A stretch of 64,000 nt of DNA, from positions 355,006,027 to 355,070,026 of the forward strand of contig NC_090439.1 of the NCBI RefSeq assembly GCF_031143425.1, given 5' to 3'. Below the pieces are notes generated by a model, which was not told the DNA's origin, did not search any database, and was given only the letters and a program-made list of their open reading frames with translations. Of this stretch, positions 22,440 through 35,104 are shown piece after piece. Numbering within the stretch: position 1 is the first letter of the stretch; the number at the start of each line of letters is the position of its first letter. The stretch comes from Pleurodeles waltl (Eukaryota; Chordata; Amphibia; Caudata; Salamandridae). The position numbers and the translations under genes are program-made.

Positions 22440-22960
22440 GGGGGACCAATGACACTCTTTATGACACCCACATATGCATGTTCTGCGTGTGGTCACTGAT
22501 GTAGGACGTTAAGGCCAACTATGCACTTACTGTGTGGTACTAGTTAAAATGCCCATTGATGCATGCACTGAGTTGGTCTACTGGCACTCATTATTAGACC
22601 CATTGATGCATACACTCTGTAGGACAACAGACGGTTTTTACCTGGTACCTTCGATGCGTGCAGCATGAACACAAGTTTTTCAGAACAGTCATACAAGTAC
22701 TGTGTTGGGCTACATATGCTTGTTACAAGGCCTACTGATAAAAGCAATGTATGTAACATACTGGTTTCTAGGTCCACTGATGCATGTATTGTGGGGAGCC
22801 ACTAGTGCACACTGCTATGTTCATTAATGCATGCACTGTGTTCGGCTGCCGATGCTCATTACAGGGCCCATAGATGCATGCACTCTACAGGGCCACGTAC
22901 GGTTGTTACTAAGCTCATTGATCATGTACTGTGTTGTGCCACTGAGAGAATTTGTAACCA
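22440..22960 (+). repeat. Degenerate minisatellite, about 50-bp unit
   Basis: The phrase CCATTGATGCATGCACTGTG followed by a GGxCxACTGxTGCTCATTA stretch recurs with changes about ten times. Well-preserved starts are near 22551, 22599, 22775, 22823 and 22868. Spacing is about 45-55 bases. No coding. Confidence 0.75.
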
Positions 22961-23589
22961 ACCTTCCTCTGTGCTTGGCTGGATGTGCTATGTCTTGAGT
23001 AATCGGCATGTACAGTTGAAAAATGCCACCAGGTGGTTTAGGACGAGGAAGAGCTTGATTGCTTCTTTGCGAGCTATGCAGCCCACATCACTAAAGTTGA
23101 CTTTCTGACCAATTCACCACAAAAGACATCTGGGCAGGAATATGTTCAGGATCTCTAGCAAAAAATTTACTAACTAGGTTCACACGGGGTGAGTTTTGCT
23201 TGAAGAAGCTTCACCACAAAGACTATTTTTAATGCATGCTTCACCTCTAGCGTGCCCTTTGAGAAACTTCCATTCTGTCGTAGACAAGTACAGAATAGGA
23301 ACGCACAGGCCGTTGAGATAAGATCTCAACAATACAAATGTCCCATTATTTTAGCTTTATGTTATTCATGCAAGCAAACATCCTGTCCTTCTCGTGCTCT
23401 CTTTAATTCCTGTTCTTTTGAGACATCACATTCATGTATTTTGTCAGTACAGGAGGAAGAGCTCTGCATACAACCCAGTGAAAACTATATAGAAACAGGA
23501 GTTCACAAGCATTGGCAATGCCAATAGTTCTCACCTTTAAAAGACCTACTGGCTTTCTTTTGCCATGTTGTGTATCAGTGCAGCTCCTG
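22961..23589. other. Unassigned intron sequence
   Basis: No recognisable gene or repeat. Confidence 0.35.
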
Positions 23590-26230
23590 TTCAGCTTGGT
23601 TAAAGGTTAGCGGCGTGGAGTGTCAGAGTGGAGTGGGGGAGTAGAGTGTAGTAAAGTGGATATGTCTGAATGTTGTAGAGTGGAGTAGGAGGATTAGAGT
23701 GTCATAGAGCGGAGTAGAGGGATGCTGAATTCAGTGGCAGAGAGTGTTATTGAGTGGATTGGGGTGGAATAGGGTGGAGTGGGTTAGAGTGGATTGAGGT
23801 AGTGCGGTGGATTGGATTGGAGTACAATGGGGTGATTGGATTAAGGTGGCTTGAGTGGAGTGAGGTGGATTGGTGTGGGCTGGATTGCATTGGAGTGGGG
23901 TGGGGTGGACTGAAGTGGGTTGGGGTGGATTGAAATGGGGTGAGGTGGATGGGATTGGGGTGGATTTGAGTGGGTTGAATTAGATTGGATTGGGTGGGTG
24001 GTTTGGATTGAAATGGATAGGGCTAGGTTGGGGTGGACTGGAGTGGGGTGGGGTGTGGTGGATTGGATTTGGGTGGGGTAGATTGGACTGGAGTGTGTTG
24101 GATAGGATTGCAGTAGATTGGATTGGAGTGGATTGGAGTGGGGTGAATTGCATGGAGGTGGGTTGGATTGGAGTGCGATGGGGTGGATGGATTGGATTGG
24201 AGTGGGGTGGACTGAACTGGGGTAGGGTGGGATAGACTGGAATGAGTTTGGGTGGATTGTAGTGGATTGTGTTGGAGTGGGGTGGATTGGAGTGGGGTAG
24301 GCTGGATGGATTGGACTGGAGTGTGGTGGACAGGAACTTGGATGGGGTGGACTGGATTGGGATAGAGTATGGTATATTGGAGTGGGGTGAGGTGAGGTGG
24401 ATTGGAGTGGGGTGTATTGGGGTGGAGTGAACTGAAATGGCGTGGATTAGGGTGTGTGGACTGGAGGGGTTGGATTGGATTAGGGTGGTGTAGATTGGAT
24501 TGGGGTGGGGTGGACTGGACTCCAGTGGGGTAGACTGGAGCGGGTGGACTTGAATTTGGAATGAATTGCAGTGGAGTGGAGTGAGGGGGATTGGATTGGG
24601 TGGCCTGGATTAGGGTGTGATGAAGTGGATTGGACTGGGTAGGGGAGGGGTAGACTGGATTAGGGTGGGGTGGGGTGGATTGGACTGGGTTGGATTGGAG
24701 TGGATTTTGGTGGATTGGACTGGAGTGGGGGGACTGGATTAGAGTGGGGTGGATTGGATAGGAGTGGATTGATTGGAGAGTGGTGTACTGGACTGAAGTG
24801 TGGTAGATTAAGGTGGATTGGAATGGGGCGGATTTGACTGGAGTAGGATGGATTCATGTGGGCTAGATTGGACTGAGTGGTGTGGATTAAAGTGGATTGT
24901 ATTGGAGTGGGTGAATTGTATTGGAGTGAGGAGGACTGGGTAGCGGTAAACTTGATTGGAGTGGTGTGGATTGGATTGGAGTAGTGTGGATTGGAGTGGG
25001 GTGGGTTGGATTGGATTGGTGTAAGGTGGACCGCACTGTAATGAGATGGATTGGACTGGAGTGGGGTGGGATGGACTAGACGGGGGGGTGTATTAGGGTG
25101 AGAAGTACTGGATTAGAGTGGAGTAGATTGGACTGGGCATGATTGGCGTAGATTGGATTAATTGGTGTTGGGTGGACTGGATTGGTGTGGGGTGGACTGG
25201 ATTGGTGTGGGGTGGACTGGTTTGGAGTAGGGTGGATTGGAGTGGAGTGAATTGGGATGGAGTGGGTTGGACTGGAGTGAGGTGAGGTGGTTTGGATTAG
25301 AGTGGGACAGATTGTTTTGGATTGGAGTGGGGTGTTTGGCATTGTTTTGGGACAGGTTGGAGTGGGGCAATTTGTTCTGGATTGAGATGGAGCCGATTGG
25401 AGTAGGGAAGGTTGGAATGGGGCAGTTTGAAATAGATTAGAGTGAGGCGGCTTGTTTTGGATTTAAGTGGGGCAGATTGTGTTGGAGTGGGGCAAATTGT
25501 TTTGGGTTGGAGTGGGGCAGATTGTTTTGGATTGGAGTCAGCAGATTGTTTTAGGGTGGATTGGGTTGGTGTTGGGTTGATTGGTTGGGAGTGGGGTAGA
25601 TTGGAGTGAGTTGGACTTTTTGATTAGAGTGGGGCAGCTTCAAGTGGGACAGATTGTTTTGGATTGAAGTGGGGCAGGTTTGAGTGGGGCACATTAGAGT
25701 GGGGCAGATTGTTTTGGATTGCAGTGGGGAAGATCTGAGTGGGGTAGATTGTTGTGGGTTGGAGTGCAACAGATTACACTGGGGAAGACTGCTTTGGATT
25801 GGGGCAGATTGTTTTAGATTGGAGTGGGGCAGATTGTTTTGGTTTGGAGTGAAGTATATTAATTTTGATTGGAGTGGAACATATTATTTTGGATTGGAGT
25901 GGGGCTTATTGTTTTGGATTGGAGTGGGGCAGATTGTTTTGGATTGGAGTGGGGCAGATTGTTTTGGTTTGGAGTGGGGCATATTATTTTTGATTGGAGT
26001 GGAGCATATTATTTTAGATTGGAGTGGGGCAGATTGCTTTAGAGTGGTGCAGATAGTTTTTAATTAGAGAGGGCAAACTGGATTGGAGCAGATCAGATTG
26101 GGGTGGTTTTGGAGGAATTAAGTAGGGTGCATTGGAGTAGACTGGATTGAGGTGGGGTGGATTGATGTGGGTTTGATTGGGGTGGATAGTAGTGGTGCAG
26201 GTTTGAGTGGCGTGGATTGGGGTACACTGC
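23590..26230 (+). repeat. G/T-rich pentamer satellite, 2.6 kb
   Basis: The block is built of GAGTG, GGGTG and GATTG steps (typical run GATTGGAGTGGGGTGGATTG), irregular up to about 25300. From about 25440 to 26060 it becomes a 25-bp array of the form GATTGTTTTGGATTGGAGTG plus GGGCA. Pentamer steps without stops leave open readings on both strands (for example 25684-26067 plus), which are not genes. Clusters such as GGGGTGGGGTGG (23896-23910) could form G-quadruplexes. Both ends fade into unique sequence. Confidence 0.95.
25440..26060 (+). repeat. 25-bp higher-order domain of the satellite
   Basis: Units AGATTGTTTTGGATTGGAGT + GGGGC repeat with 25-base spacing and single-base variants; the most regular run is 25790-26040. 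The unit length is five pentamers, so it evolved from the simpler pentamer array to its left. Confidence 0.9.
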
Positions 26231-28457
26231 ATAATTATGTGTTGAAGCATCATTTCAGAGATTACACATAATAATAAAACACTATCGCTTTGCAATATTT
26301 CAAACAAATTAATTGTCACCTTTTGAGAACAGTGTCCACAAGCAAAAAGAAAACATTAGTGGAAAGTGAGAAAAGAAAAGACAACTTGACAAAATAAAAG
26401 AAAGCTAGCTTTAAAAAATAAAACTTTGCAATTTTGTTTGTGCTGCTGGGTATGTTTTCGCCAGTCACAAGCCTTCTGTTTGCTGGGAACTGGGAGGTAA
26501 AAAGAACAAAATAGTACCTCGGTCACATCACCGGACGGGCGATAATTAAGTTAAATCAATTAGTGCTTGATCCCTGCACAATACACAGAGATGATGCCAG
26601 GTGTGCCTTGATGAATTACGGGGCTGTCATGAAGAGTGCCACGCAAACAAACAAATGGTGAGCGACAGGCCGGCTCCTAGCCCTTTACTGAACACAACAG
26701 AGTCTTGCAAGCGAGGTGCATGCATTCTCAGGCTCGACCCTAAAAAGAAGCTGTGCTCAATGCCAGAATAGATTCCTTCTGCACTACATTTATGCTGTCA
26801 AGTAAACAACTTAGGAATCACATCTTAAAAAAGGTTCCCGATGGCAAATGCAATTCATCACACTTACGCAAAGCTGACTTCCCGTTTACTAAATGGTGGA
26901 CATATATCAGTCCAGTGCGTCAATTTGTGAAATGTAGGAAATAAACTTTACTTACTGCTCTTCTGCTTCCGATGTAAATAAAGACATGTAGAACACACTG
27001 GTTTCAGAGGTGGGTTGTGGGGAAAACACACCGATATGGAAGGAAATTTTATATTTGCATACTGATATCAGTTCATACTGATTTCAGGCTATGCAAATAC
27101 ACTGATCTTCACAGCAGCTTGCATAAATTTAGAGGCAAATCATTTAACTACATCTGTATGATGAACACCCAAAGCAGGAAAAAGTAAAATCCAAGTAAAA
27201 TCTTTATTTTAAAGTACTGAGAGCTGATCGCTAACCACTTGCAAGTGGGGAAGTCAGTAGCCACAAACTCAAATGCTAATTTTGGCAGCAAAGAGTTAGC
27301 AATAGACTGGGGCTTTAGGCACTGGGTAAGACAGAAAGCAGTAGCTCTCCTGCACACTATAACGTAGACAGTGCTTTTTTTTTGTTTGTGCCAACAACAT
27401 GCTACAACTCTTACCAGAAAGGCTAAAGCAATGCTGATCTGTGTGCAGCAGGACAAAGACAGAGCCAAACAACACCATCAATTTTACTTATTGCAAGACC
27501 GGCGGCTCATATAATGCTTTCTAATCTTGCTTCATTTTAACAACAGCAGTCAAGATAAAAATAAAAAACTACAAATCCCGAAACTCAGCCAATGGGATAA
27601 AAGCAGTACTACATATAAAGAACTAATAGAATCTAGCAACTCCTATAATACTTAACTTGACTGCGAACGTTCTCTTTTCTTGCTGCTTGCAGTCAAGATA
27701 AGTAATATCATTAATCTTATAGAGCTTTATTGCATGTTTACATGTTTAATTATTATTATTCTGTTTATAAACTGTAGTTACTGAAGTAAATATTGCTTTC
27801 CTTACTTCCTGCTGTTTCCGTTCAAGAGCTGGCATGTTGCCAAATTACTCACATGCACTGTCTCCCTCATGCTCTGATGCATCTTGGGCTGCGGTCACCA
27901 TTTTCTGTCAGCCTGAGATGCTTGTTTGTGTTCCAGGTTCTTTCCAGTGTTTCTGTTAGTCATCATCATGCAGCACCTTCTTCAACACTGCCGCTTGCTT
28001 TAATGTAGCGGTCCTCACCGACTTTCCTTCGCTCAGTGTCTATTCTCCATCCTTGAAATACGCTTTTCCTCCTTTCCTCATGCTAAACAGGGTTCTAGCT
28101 CAGATCTGAAGCCAACAAGCAACTCTTGTCTTGGTGGCTCCCTTCTGGCAATCACAAGTGCGGTACCCTCCCCTTCTAGAATTAACTATGGACTCTCCAG
28201 TTCTTCTACCCTCCTTTCCTGAACTCCTCTTGAATCCACCAGGCCGTCCTCACAATCTAATAATGGACAACTCTCTTGTTCACTCATCTTGGAAGATAAC
28301 ATGTTTCCCCAATCTGCCCCTTTCATTTCGCCAGAAGCTTCTGAGCACATTAACGAATCCTTGGCTCTGGGAACTACCAAAGCTTACAAATCAGCTTGTT
28401 TTTTTAGGGCAAGCTGGTGTTTAGGAAAACATATCACTCCCTTTTCAACCGATATAA
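26231..28457. other. Unassigned intron sequence
   Basis: No gene was recognised. The short open stretches at 26753-26944 and 27148-27481 have no family motif. Confidence 0.4.
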
Positions 28458-28560
28458 CTAGGGGTGGGTGGTGAGCTCTGCTCCGTTGGGAGAGCTAATG
28501 GAGTTTTTGGCACTCCACGCTCCACTTGGAGTGCGGAGTTCGCCCAAAAACTTCACTAGG
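28458..28560. repeat. Possible hAT-like terminus with hairpin
   Basis: TAGGGGTGGGTGGTGAGC is the type of terminus seen in hAT elements. It is followed by an imperfect hairpin: GGAGTTTTTGG facing CCCAAAAACTTC, with an inner ACTCCACGCTCCA facing TGGAGTGCGGAGT. No matching right end or 8-bp duplication was found. Confidence 0.3.
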
Positions 28561-28899
28561 TTTAGACAGGATCTTTAGGCAGTATGCGGCACTTCCAGAA
28601 CAGTCTATGGTCTGCTGTGGGGTGTACAGACAATCTCCTCTTTGCATTAAGGTCATGATGGGCCTCTCCTTCACTCTTGTTGCTGAGGAGCACTGGTGGT
28701 GCTGTACATGTGCCAAGGGAGGCAGATGGCAGACAGACCTTTCCTTCTCCAATTGGGAGAAGCACCCGTCTTCTTCTCCCTGGCATCAGCAGCAGCGTTG
28801 TGAGGAACCCCAGCAGGAAATCAGCCTCCTTGATCCTTGCTCAGTCTATTTTTTTCCCTACAGGGCTGTCTTTCGCCTGCTGCTAGGTTAATTTTCTTT

Positions 28900-29175
28900 A
28901 ACCTGGTCTGCAGCAGTCCACTCACCCTCAGCACGTCTTCTGAAGCGTCCTAAGAAATATATATGTTTGATGAGATAGAAGGTGAGTGCCGCTGGGAAGC
29001 CTCTGTTCATCTTCTTCTTGTGCTTGGGTTCATGGGGGTAAAAATCTTTCAGAATGCAGAGACATCCAAAGTCAGCCAGAATCATTTGCAACTTCTTGCG
29101 GGCTTTGTTCTTGGCTATGAAGTTGATAGCTGAGCCCCTTTCATATTTTTTCTTCTCCTGGCCAAATTAGTCAGG
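28900..29175 (-). pseudogene. PES1: Processed PES1 (pescadillo) pseudogene, N-terminal part
   Basis: Minus-strand reading starts [15 protein letters not shown] (29165 down), continues [33 protein letters not shown] and [14 protein letters not shown], then [20 protein letters not shown]. Pescadillo, a nucleolar ribosome-biogenesis protein, has the same blocks in the same order at its N terminus ([35 protein letters not shown], then EW and a D/E-N pair). About 18 residues after the IxFL block are deleted. The start codon is replaced (TAA TTT GGC precedes it), and a stop follows KEN. Lack of introns over about 75 codons and the lost start mark it as a retrocopy; a diverged true exon is less likely. 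It lies inside intron 2 of the split gene. Confidence 0.75.
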
Positions 29176-30114
29176 GTGCAAAATAGGATTGCTGTGGGAA
29201 GAAAGGGTCTCCTTTTGCTGGCGGCAGCCTGCCTCGAGGGGGGTGCGCAGTGCTCCTTGTGCCTGTAACGGGTTTGACGGCTGTCTTCGAAAGCTTCAAA
29301 TTAGGGGGGGGGGGGGGGGCTGTGCGCTGCTCACGCTGGCTTCCCCCCACTTCTCGTGCAGCCTTATTGTCTCCCACAAACGGCTTTTGTTTTTCTAGCA
29401 GCAGGGTCTCTGCAGGAGATCTCGTCTGGCTGCGGTGGTCTCAATTTGCTTTCCTTTGTGGACACACGACAGGCAGGACATTATGAGGCAAACAGTCTCT
29501 TCTACCTGTGGTACCAGCAGATGGGCACCAGGGGGCACATGCCTCTCTCCGTGCCATCCCATACTCCTCCGGATATGCTGACCTCACCTTCTCCTGCTAC
29601 AGATACGAGTGGTACCGCTTTACTGTGCCTTGGTGGCAGACTGCTGCTAGTCGGCACGCAGAGTTATCCTCACCCGTCACTGGAAGCTGTAACCAGCGCT
29701 GCAGGAATTTGAGTCTAGTGGGGAGATCGGTGCAATTCTGTCCTGCTGCCCTTTGTGAGCTGGTTGAGGCCCGGAGACTTCTACTCGGCTTAGTCACACA
29801 GGCCTCTCTCTCCTGGTGGGACCCCATGTATGGGTGCATTGGGGCTTCTCTGGAGGGCGAAGACTGCACTCTGGGCCTTGCGCAGTGATGTCTCACCTCA
29901 GGGACTTCTAGATGTTTGCAGCCAGCGGCTGGCAAATTATGCCTTCCCCTCACCTAATCACAGGGTGTCATGTTGTCTGTGTCTGTTTCAGTGACATGCA
30001 TGCCCAAAATGGGGTTGAGGTGCTCTGGTCCTTTTATGCCTCCGCCATGACAAGAGGCTGTGCTCCCAGCATTGCACGTGTGGGGTAAGATCTCCATGCG
30101 GCCAATGTTGTGTT
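29176..30114. other. GC-rich unassigned patch
   Basis: Clearly richer in G and C than its surroundings, with open stretches on both strands (for example 29508-29888 plus) that lack known motifs. It may be the 5' flank of the PES1 retrocopy or part of an unclassified repeat. Confidence 0.35.
29304..29319 (+). repeat. Run of 16 G
   Basis: An uninterrupted G16 run. Such runs can form G-quadruplexes and are error-prone in sequencing, so the exact length is unreliable. Confidence 0.9.
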
Positions 30115-30314
30115 GTGGGCCCTAGGCCCAAATGCTATAGAAATAACGACACAGACACTGCTTCTAATAGCACTGAATTGGCCCAGGGATCCTGCGCCCA
30201 GCCCCTTATATTAGCAAGAGTAACGTTATTTGTGATATCTGTGTTGGATGGGTGTGAGGTGGGTGTAAGACTAGCTCCCAGGAAGGGTCTGAAACAGTTA
30301 CGTACCCAGCAGGA

Positions 30315-30480
30315 CACTACAACAAGGTCCAAGTTACCATTTCTCTTGTCTTATCAAAACTGGACTATGCTAATAGTTTGTATCATGCATCAGCTTTGTA
30401 AACTATGAGAAGACCACAAAGAATTCAAAATGCCAGGGGTCATAAGCGCTATGTAAATACATTTACGATTAAAATGACAA
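30315..30480 (+). mobile_element. L2/CR1-type LINE 3' scrap
   Basis: Plus-strand reading gives QVTISLVLSKLDYANSLYHA and then MRRPQRIQNARG, which fits the L2/CR1 block VxSRLDYCNALYxGxxxxxLxxLQxxQNAAAR. It is followed by a TAAGCGCTATGTAAATAC-like tail. Only about 40 residues remain, with a stop. Confidence 0.65.
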
Positions 30481-32895
30481 TTACAGTATATGGAGTATTT
30501 CTTCTTCAGAGGCATACCTGTGTGTATTAGATGTATGACTCCACCCAGATAGAGTTACAATTGCACGTAATGGAGAATGACTTGCTTATGCACTTAAATA
30601 AAGGACTGACTGAAGGTGTCGCCATGGCATGTGACTGTCAATGGTGCAACTTGAGATTTCTGTATTAGGCTGGTACTGCAGTACTTACTGAGGTACAATA
30701 TGTGGTTGTAAATATTTTAAAATATATATTGCTACAGAAGCAGCGAGCGTTTCTGTATTACAGAAGCAGAACTACCATCTTTACAGAGAAGCTAACACTG
30801 CCTCTGTAGGTATGGTCGAGACCGATTTCCTAGTGAAAAGGCCTATTTTCTTTTCTTAATAACTTTGATGTCATTCGATGAATGCACACAAAGCTTTTTT
30901 TTTTAAAGTGCATTTGCTTTGGGTTCTTCATGACATGGTTCATGCAGGTCTATTAATTGAGTGCCAAGAAAAAGGGGATTCCCAAAGGTGTAATTTCGCA
31001 TTTTAATTCTTGATACATAATAAAACTGCAGACTGGAATGGTACCACATTTGGCTAGAAAGTACAACTTGCTCAAGGAAGTGCCTTAGCTTGTAAAGTCA
31101 TTCATAATTTTTGCAAATTTAGCTTTTAAGAAGGTACGTTAGTTGTAAGACAGAAGTTAGCTCTTAGAGATATCTAGACTGTTAGATTGCAGATCCTCCA
31201 CAGATTTGTGAATCCACTAGACCGAAATGCCATTGTATGATTTCAAGTAAGTTTGAGCCACTTGCGGTACAAATTGACAGCGAATGCACAGGAAAATTAG
31301 TTGGTGGGCTCGCTCATCTCCTTTCAATGTATCCTTCTGCCAAAAATTGATGGGAGAATGCATTAAAATAAAACTCAATATGACGGATGTGAATTTTGCA
31401 TAATTACATGTAATTTTGTGTAATTTTGCGTGTTTGCATAATTACTTTCGCACACCTTTTGGAACCATGGAGGATTTGTAAATTCCATCCTAAAAAATAC
31501 AGTAAAGGCAATCCACTGCACTAGGGAGATCTTTCTCCTGTATTCCATTGCAGATTTCTGAATTTGGCAACAGGTTTATGAATCCACTATGTTCAGTTTA
31601 GCTGGCCATTACGGACCTGCTGCAGGTCTCTTTTTCCAACACAGTGTACAAAGGACTGTGTTGGAAAAATGAAAATGAAAAAGGGCATCAGGGCATCAAG
31701 GGATCAGGGGATAGGGTGTATCTACCTTGGCCCCAAAGGCCAGATAGGGTGGCCCTGAAGAGATCCACCCTGGCAAAAAAATGATTATAAGAGTAATTAT
31801 TTTAAATGTGGGATTAGTGTATTTGAGTCCTCCCTGGGTCCTGCGGATAGTACTGGGCCTTGGGATTTCCAGATGCATCACATGATTCACAAATCCTATA
31901 AAAAGGGGAACAAAGTGTTTAGTGCCCTAGTTGTCCACACATGGCGGGCTTGGAGCCCCGAGGCTAACCCACCACAATGCACGGCTTTGCACAAGTGAAG
32001 TCAGCTACCCAGGGAGGGTAGGGCACTGGGCCGGGAGACTAGACCCTTCTGCTAACCTTGCACCGAAAGACAGAAGGCCATGCACAGTGGGGGTGGCTGC
32101 TACCCTGTGCTTAATGCATGACCTGGCCCCCCAGACCCTCCAACAAAAGAAATCAGTGATTCTTCCATAACAGGTTACTTAAACTATACTTACGAAACGT
32201 TTGATGTAATTTCTGTGGTTCAGTTATCAGACTGAATTCATAGTGATCATTCGATTTTGCAGCTCAGTTTATATCTTCCTCTTGAAATGTCCTCAATACG
32301 GTATTTGGGTCAGGGCAAGGTTGACACTCAAAAGTCTTGCATTGCAATCCTTTTAAAACAGTTTCTTTTAATGAAATGCTAACTTCTTGCACCGACTTTG
32401 TTTCTTTAGCTGATGACAATTTGTTCTTTGAGACCGAACCCTTCATACAAAATAAGATGTCGATAGGGGGACACAATTATAACACGCTGAAGGCTAAAAA
32501 AGGTAACAAAAAGTCTTGCAAGTCTTTAAAATGTTTGCTGATATAAACAGACTGATTCATAAGCAGTTTAAGTAGCATTCAATGAGTCACTCCAAGTTGA
32601 TACAAAAACTGCATGCCAGACATCGAAAGGTAGTCGAAGCAACAAAGGCAGAGCTGAAGTGGAACTACATGAATTGTACTGACCTCAGAAAAAAACTCAA
32701 GACAGTTTTGTCAAATTATAGCTCGTGGGGCAAAATTCAATATTGCTGTTATGGCTATCCCTAATCAAGTAAGGAATAATTATATCTTTGAGATGTATGC
32801 ACCAAATAGGCCAGACACCTCAGATGGGCACCCCATAAAGTTGAATGCATCTCAGGGTTCTGTATTTATCTCTCCCCTAACAGCTCATCATAAAT
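30481..32895. other. Unassigned intron sequence with one shared repeat phrase
   Basis: No gene. The stretch 30845-30930 (CTTAATAACTTTGATG, then TTTTTTTAAAGTGCATTTG) resembles 36925-37010, so a dispersed but unnamed repeat is present. Confidence 0.35.
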
Positions 32896-33372
32896 AGGGG
32901 TGGCTACAACTCATGGAATTTGACTCAGTGGATTTCTGCAGACTTACATAAAAATTTCACAAGATCCACAGAGTTCTGCCAACGGGCGGAAATTGGCATG
33001 TCCCACTGCCCGTGCTGTGATTTAGTGGTAGTAGAATGTTATGCGCTGAAAATTCAGCGCAAACAGAACCACACAGTGCTCAGTTACTGGAGTTGATTTT
33101 GTTATGGCTCGAGTTGATTTTCTCCTCAAGCAGCATCCTTCTGAGACGAACGGTTGTGACTGACCGTGTTAGAAAAATCTTGCTGGATGATCTACTAGCA
33201 TCTGGGAATCATTAAAAGGGGATGTCAAATCTTGCTTGCTCTCACAAACTTACCTTTCTGGAGTCGCGCACAAGAAAAAGCTGTCAAGAGGAAATTTTCA
33301 AAAATTCGGCACTACAAAAGTTATAAAATTCCACCAATTTTGTGGGTGGAACTGAATATTTTGCCCATCCCC
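32896..33372. repeat. Possible inverted-terminus repeat (unclassified)
   Basis: It begins AGGGGTGGCTAC and ends with GCCCATCCCC, an approximate inverted repeat. It contains the hairpin GCGCTGAAAATTCAGCGC (33041-33058). No target duplication was seen and the family is unknown to me. Confidence 0.3.
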
Positions 33373-34289
33373 AGCGGGAGATATCGGTATTGACCATTTC
33401 CCCAACCTCTTCCATATAATTACTGCATTACGTTCTTCTACATAGTGCAAGGCAGAGGATTCTCAACAATTATAAAACTCTGAATGAGTTCAAATAAGGG
33501 GTGTCTTTTAGCCCTTCTCTTGTTGCCATTGTACCTACATGCTGAAAAATGTGCACATCTGAAACAATTTCCACCAAATTTAAAGGTCTGTCCTTTCACA
33601 TTTCACAACAAGACTTAAGAGAATAGAACCATTTTGCGCAAATCATTTCTTGAAAATCAATGTCTCGAAAGAGTAAGATCATATGCTTTTGGGACAAGAG
33701 AAAATGCATTAGTTATAACTGTGCACTGCATCAGGAAAAGGTGGATGTTGTCAAACTGATACTAGGTAGATTTTTTTCTTCTGTCCTAATTTAAAAGAAG
33801 CATTTCCACTAGCATGGGAATAAAGCATGGACTCAAGCAGGAACCTTAAATGTATTTAAGTCTCTTAGGAGAAGGCATTTTAAAGCACATTGTGGAAATG
33901 TATTAACACCAGAATCCAGGTCACATTAGCTTATGTCCTTGAATATAGACCATTCATTACCTGGCCCTTTCCGAAAGATATGAAGGCAAGCTTTTGCACA
34001 GGTTTTGCACATTGGGACCTTTCAAACCGACTGAAGGATTGTGTCTTGAATTTGTTTTTTTCAATCACTTTAGTTCTGGCAGTAGCAGCTGGCAGTCATT
34101 GGGGTTCTGGATAGATTCATGCTTCTGAAGGGTCATTGAAGCTGCCTTTGAAATTTTAAAATTAAAACTTTTATCCAATGGTAGTCATTATGTCTCCTTT
34201 ATATAGAAGATTGCATTATACACTACAATCGTCGCTTCAATTCAAACAATATTGGTGTTTGTGACACCTGAGGCTGACTTTGGAAAGGG
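33373..34289. other. Unassigned intron sequence
   Basis: Nothing recognised. Confidence 0.35.
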
Positions 34290-34680
34290 CAATTGCTCTA
34301 GTGAGTTTTCAAGTTGGACAGTGACCACTGCTCAAATTTGAAATTGGGTAGATCAGACTCATATAATGCACCCCAGCTGAGAGCGTTAACAGGGAAATGG
34401 CCAGATCATCCTTATGACTCATGTATTTGCCCTCCCTGTTCCTGTGGTAGTCAGGATTTACAGCATGTTGTTTGCATTTGTCCAGCAGTAAGGTCTTTTT
34501 GTAGAGTGCTTTTAAGTTTGTTGTTCTAAAGTATAATAACTCTTTGAATTGGGAAATTAATGTTATAGTGTCTCCCTTAAAAAGGGCAAGTTTATTATTG
34601 TATTTGGATAGTCAAACTCCGATTTAGTTGGTATGGTTTGTTGAATTTAGTTGTGATTTATATCAATAAAGAAAAGGTTT
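34290..34680 (+). mobile_element. Possible LINE 3' tail with CCHC-like motif
   Basis: Plus-strand reading at 34350-34500 contains LRALTGKWPDHPYDSCIC, then CPPCSCGSQDLQHVVCICP. The C-x2-C ... H-x4-C spacing resembles the C-terminal cysteine/histidine motif of some LINE proteins (CxxC...xxHxxxxCP). An AATAAAG signal at 34667 follows. The clade cannot be assigned. Confidence 0.35.
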
Positions 34681-34936
34681 GGGCACTTTGCAAATTAGGT
34701 AGGTTTGTGGGAGTTTATTTGACAGACAAAAGATCATCCCTGTGCACATATTTTTATGTTTCTATTGTATGATGGTAAAGCCCACAATAAGCCTTACAAC
34801 TCTTGGTGGCAGTCAGAATAACGTTCCATTGGATCAATTAATCCTAAGGCAAGTATAAAGAAAGTGTAGAGCCACAGTTTAAAACTCCTACGATGAAAAA
34901 GGTTGTCTTTGGGTCTCAATTTTTAGAACAGAGAAT
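34681..34936. other. Unassigned intron sequence
   Basis: Nothing recognised. Confidence 0.35.
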
Positions 34937-35104
34937 GGGCCTCACTACAACCTTAGTGGATGGTATAGTCTGTCAATAACGTGACGGATGTCCCACCCGC
35001 TATTTTACAAGTTCCATTAAATCCTATGAAACTTGTAAAACGGCAAGCGGGATATCCATCATGTTTGTGATGGATTATTCAATCCGCCAAAGTTGTAATC
35101 AGGC
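34937..35104. mobile_element. 168-bp foldback MITE
   Basis: The left terminus GGGCCTCACTACAAC and the right terminus GTTGTAATCAGGC are inverted repeats (reverse complement GCCTGATTACAAC). The complementarity extends inward (GTGGATGGTATAGTC against GTGATGGATTATTC on the other arm). AAT flanks both sides (34934-34936, 35105-35107). It belongs to the same broad Harbinger-like class as the other small MITEs in this window. No coding. Confidence 0.6.

Noticed and set aside
25684..26067. 127-codon open reading rich in W, G and D
   Set aside because: Translation of the 25-bp satellite array; no gene features.
29508..29888. 126-codon plus-strand open reading in the GC-rich patch
   Set aside because: No recognisable motif, and another open reading runs antisense; GC-rich composition alone can explain it.
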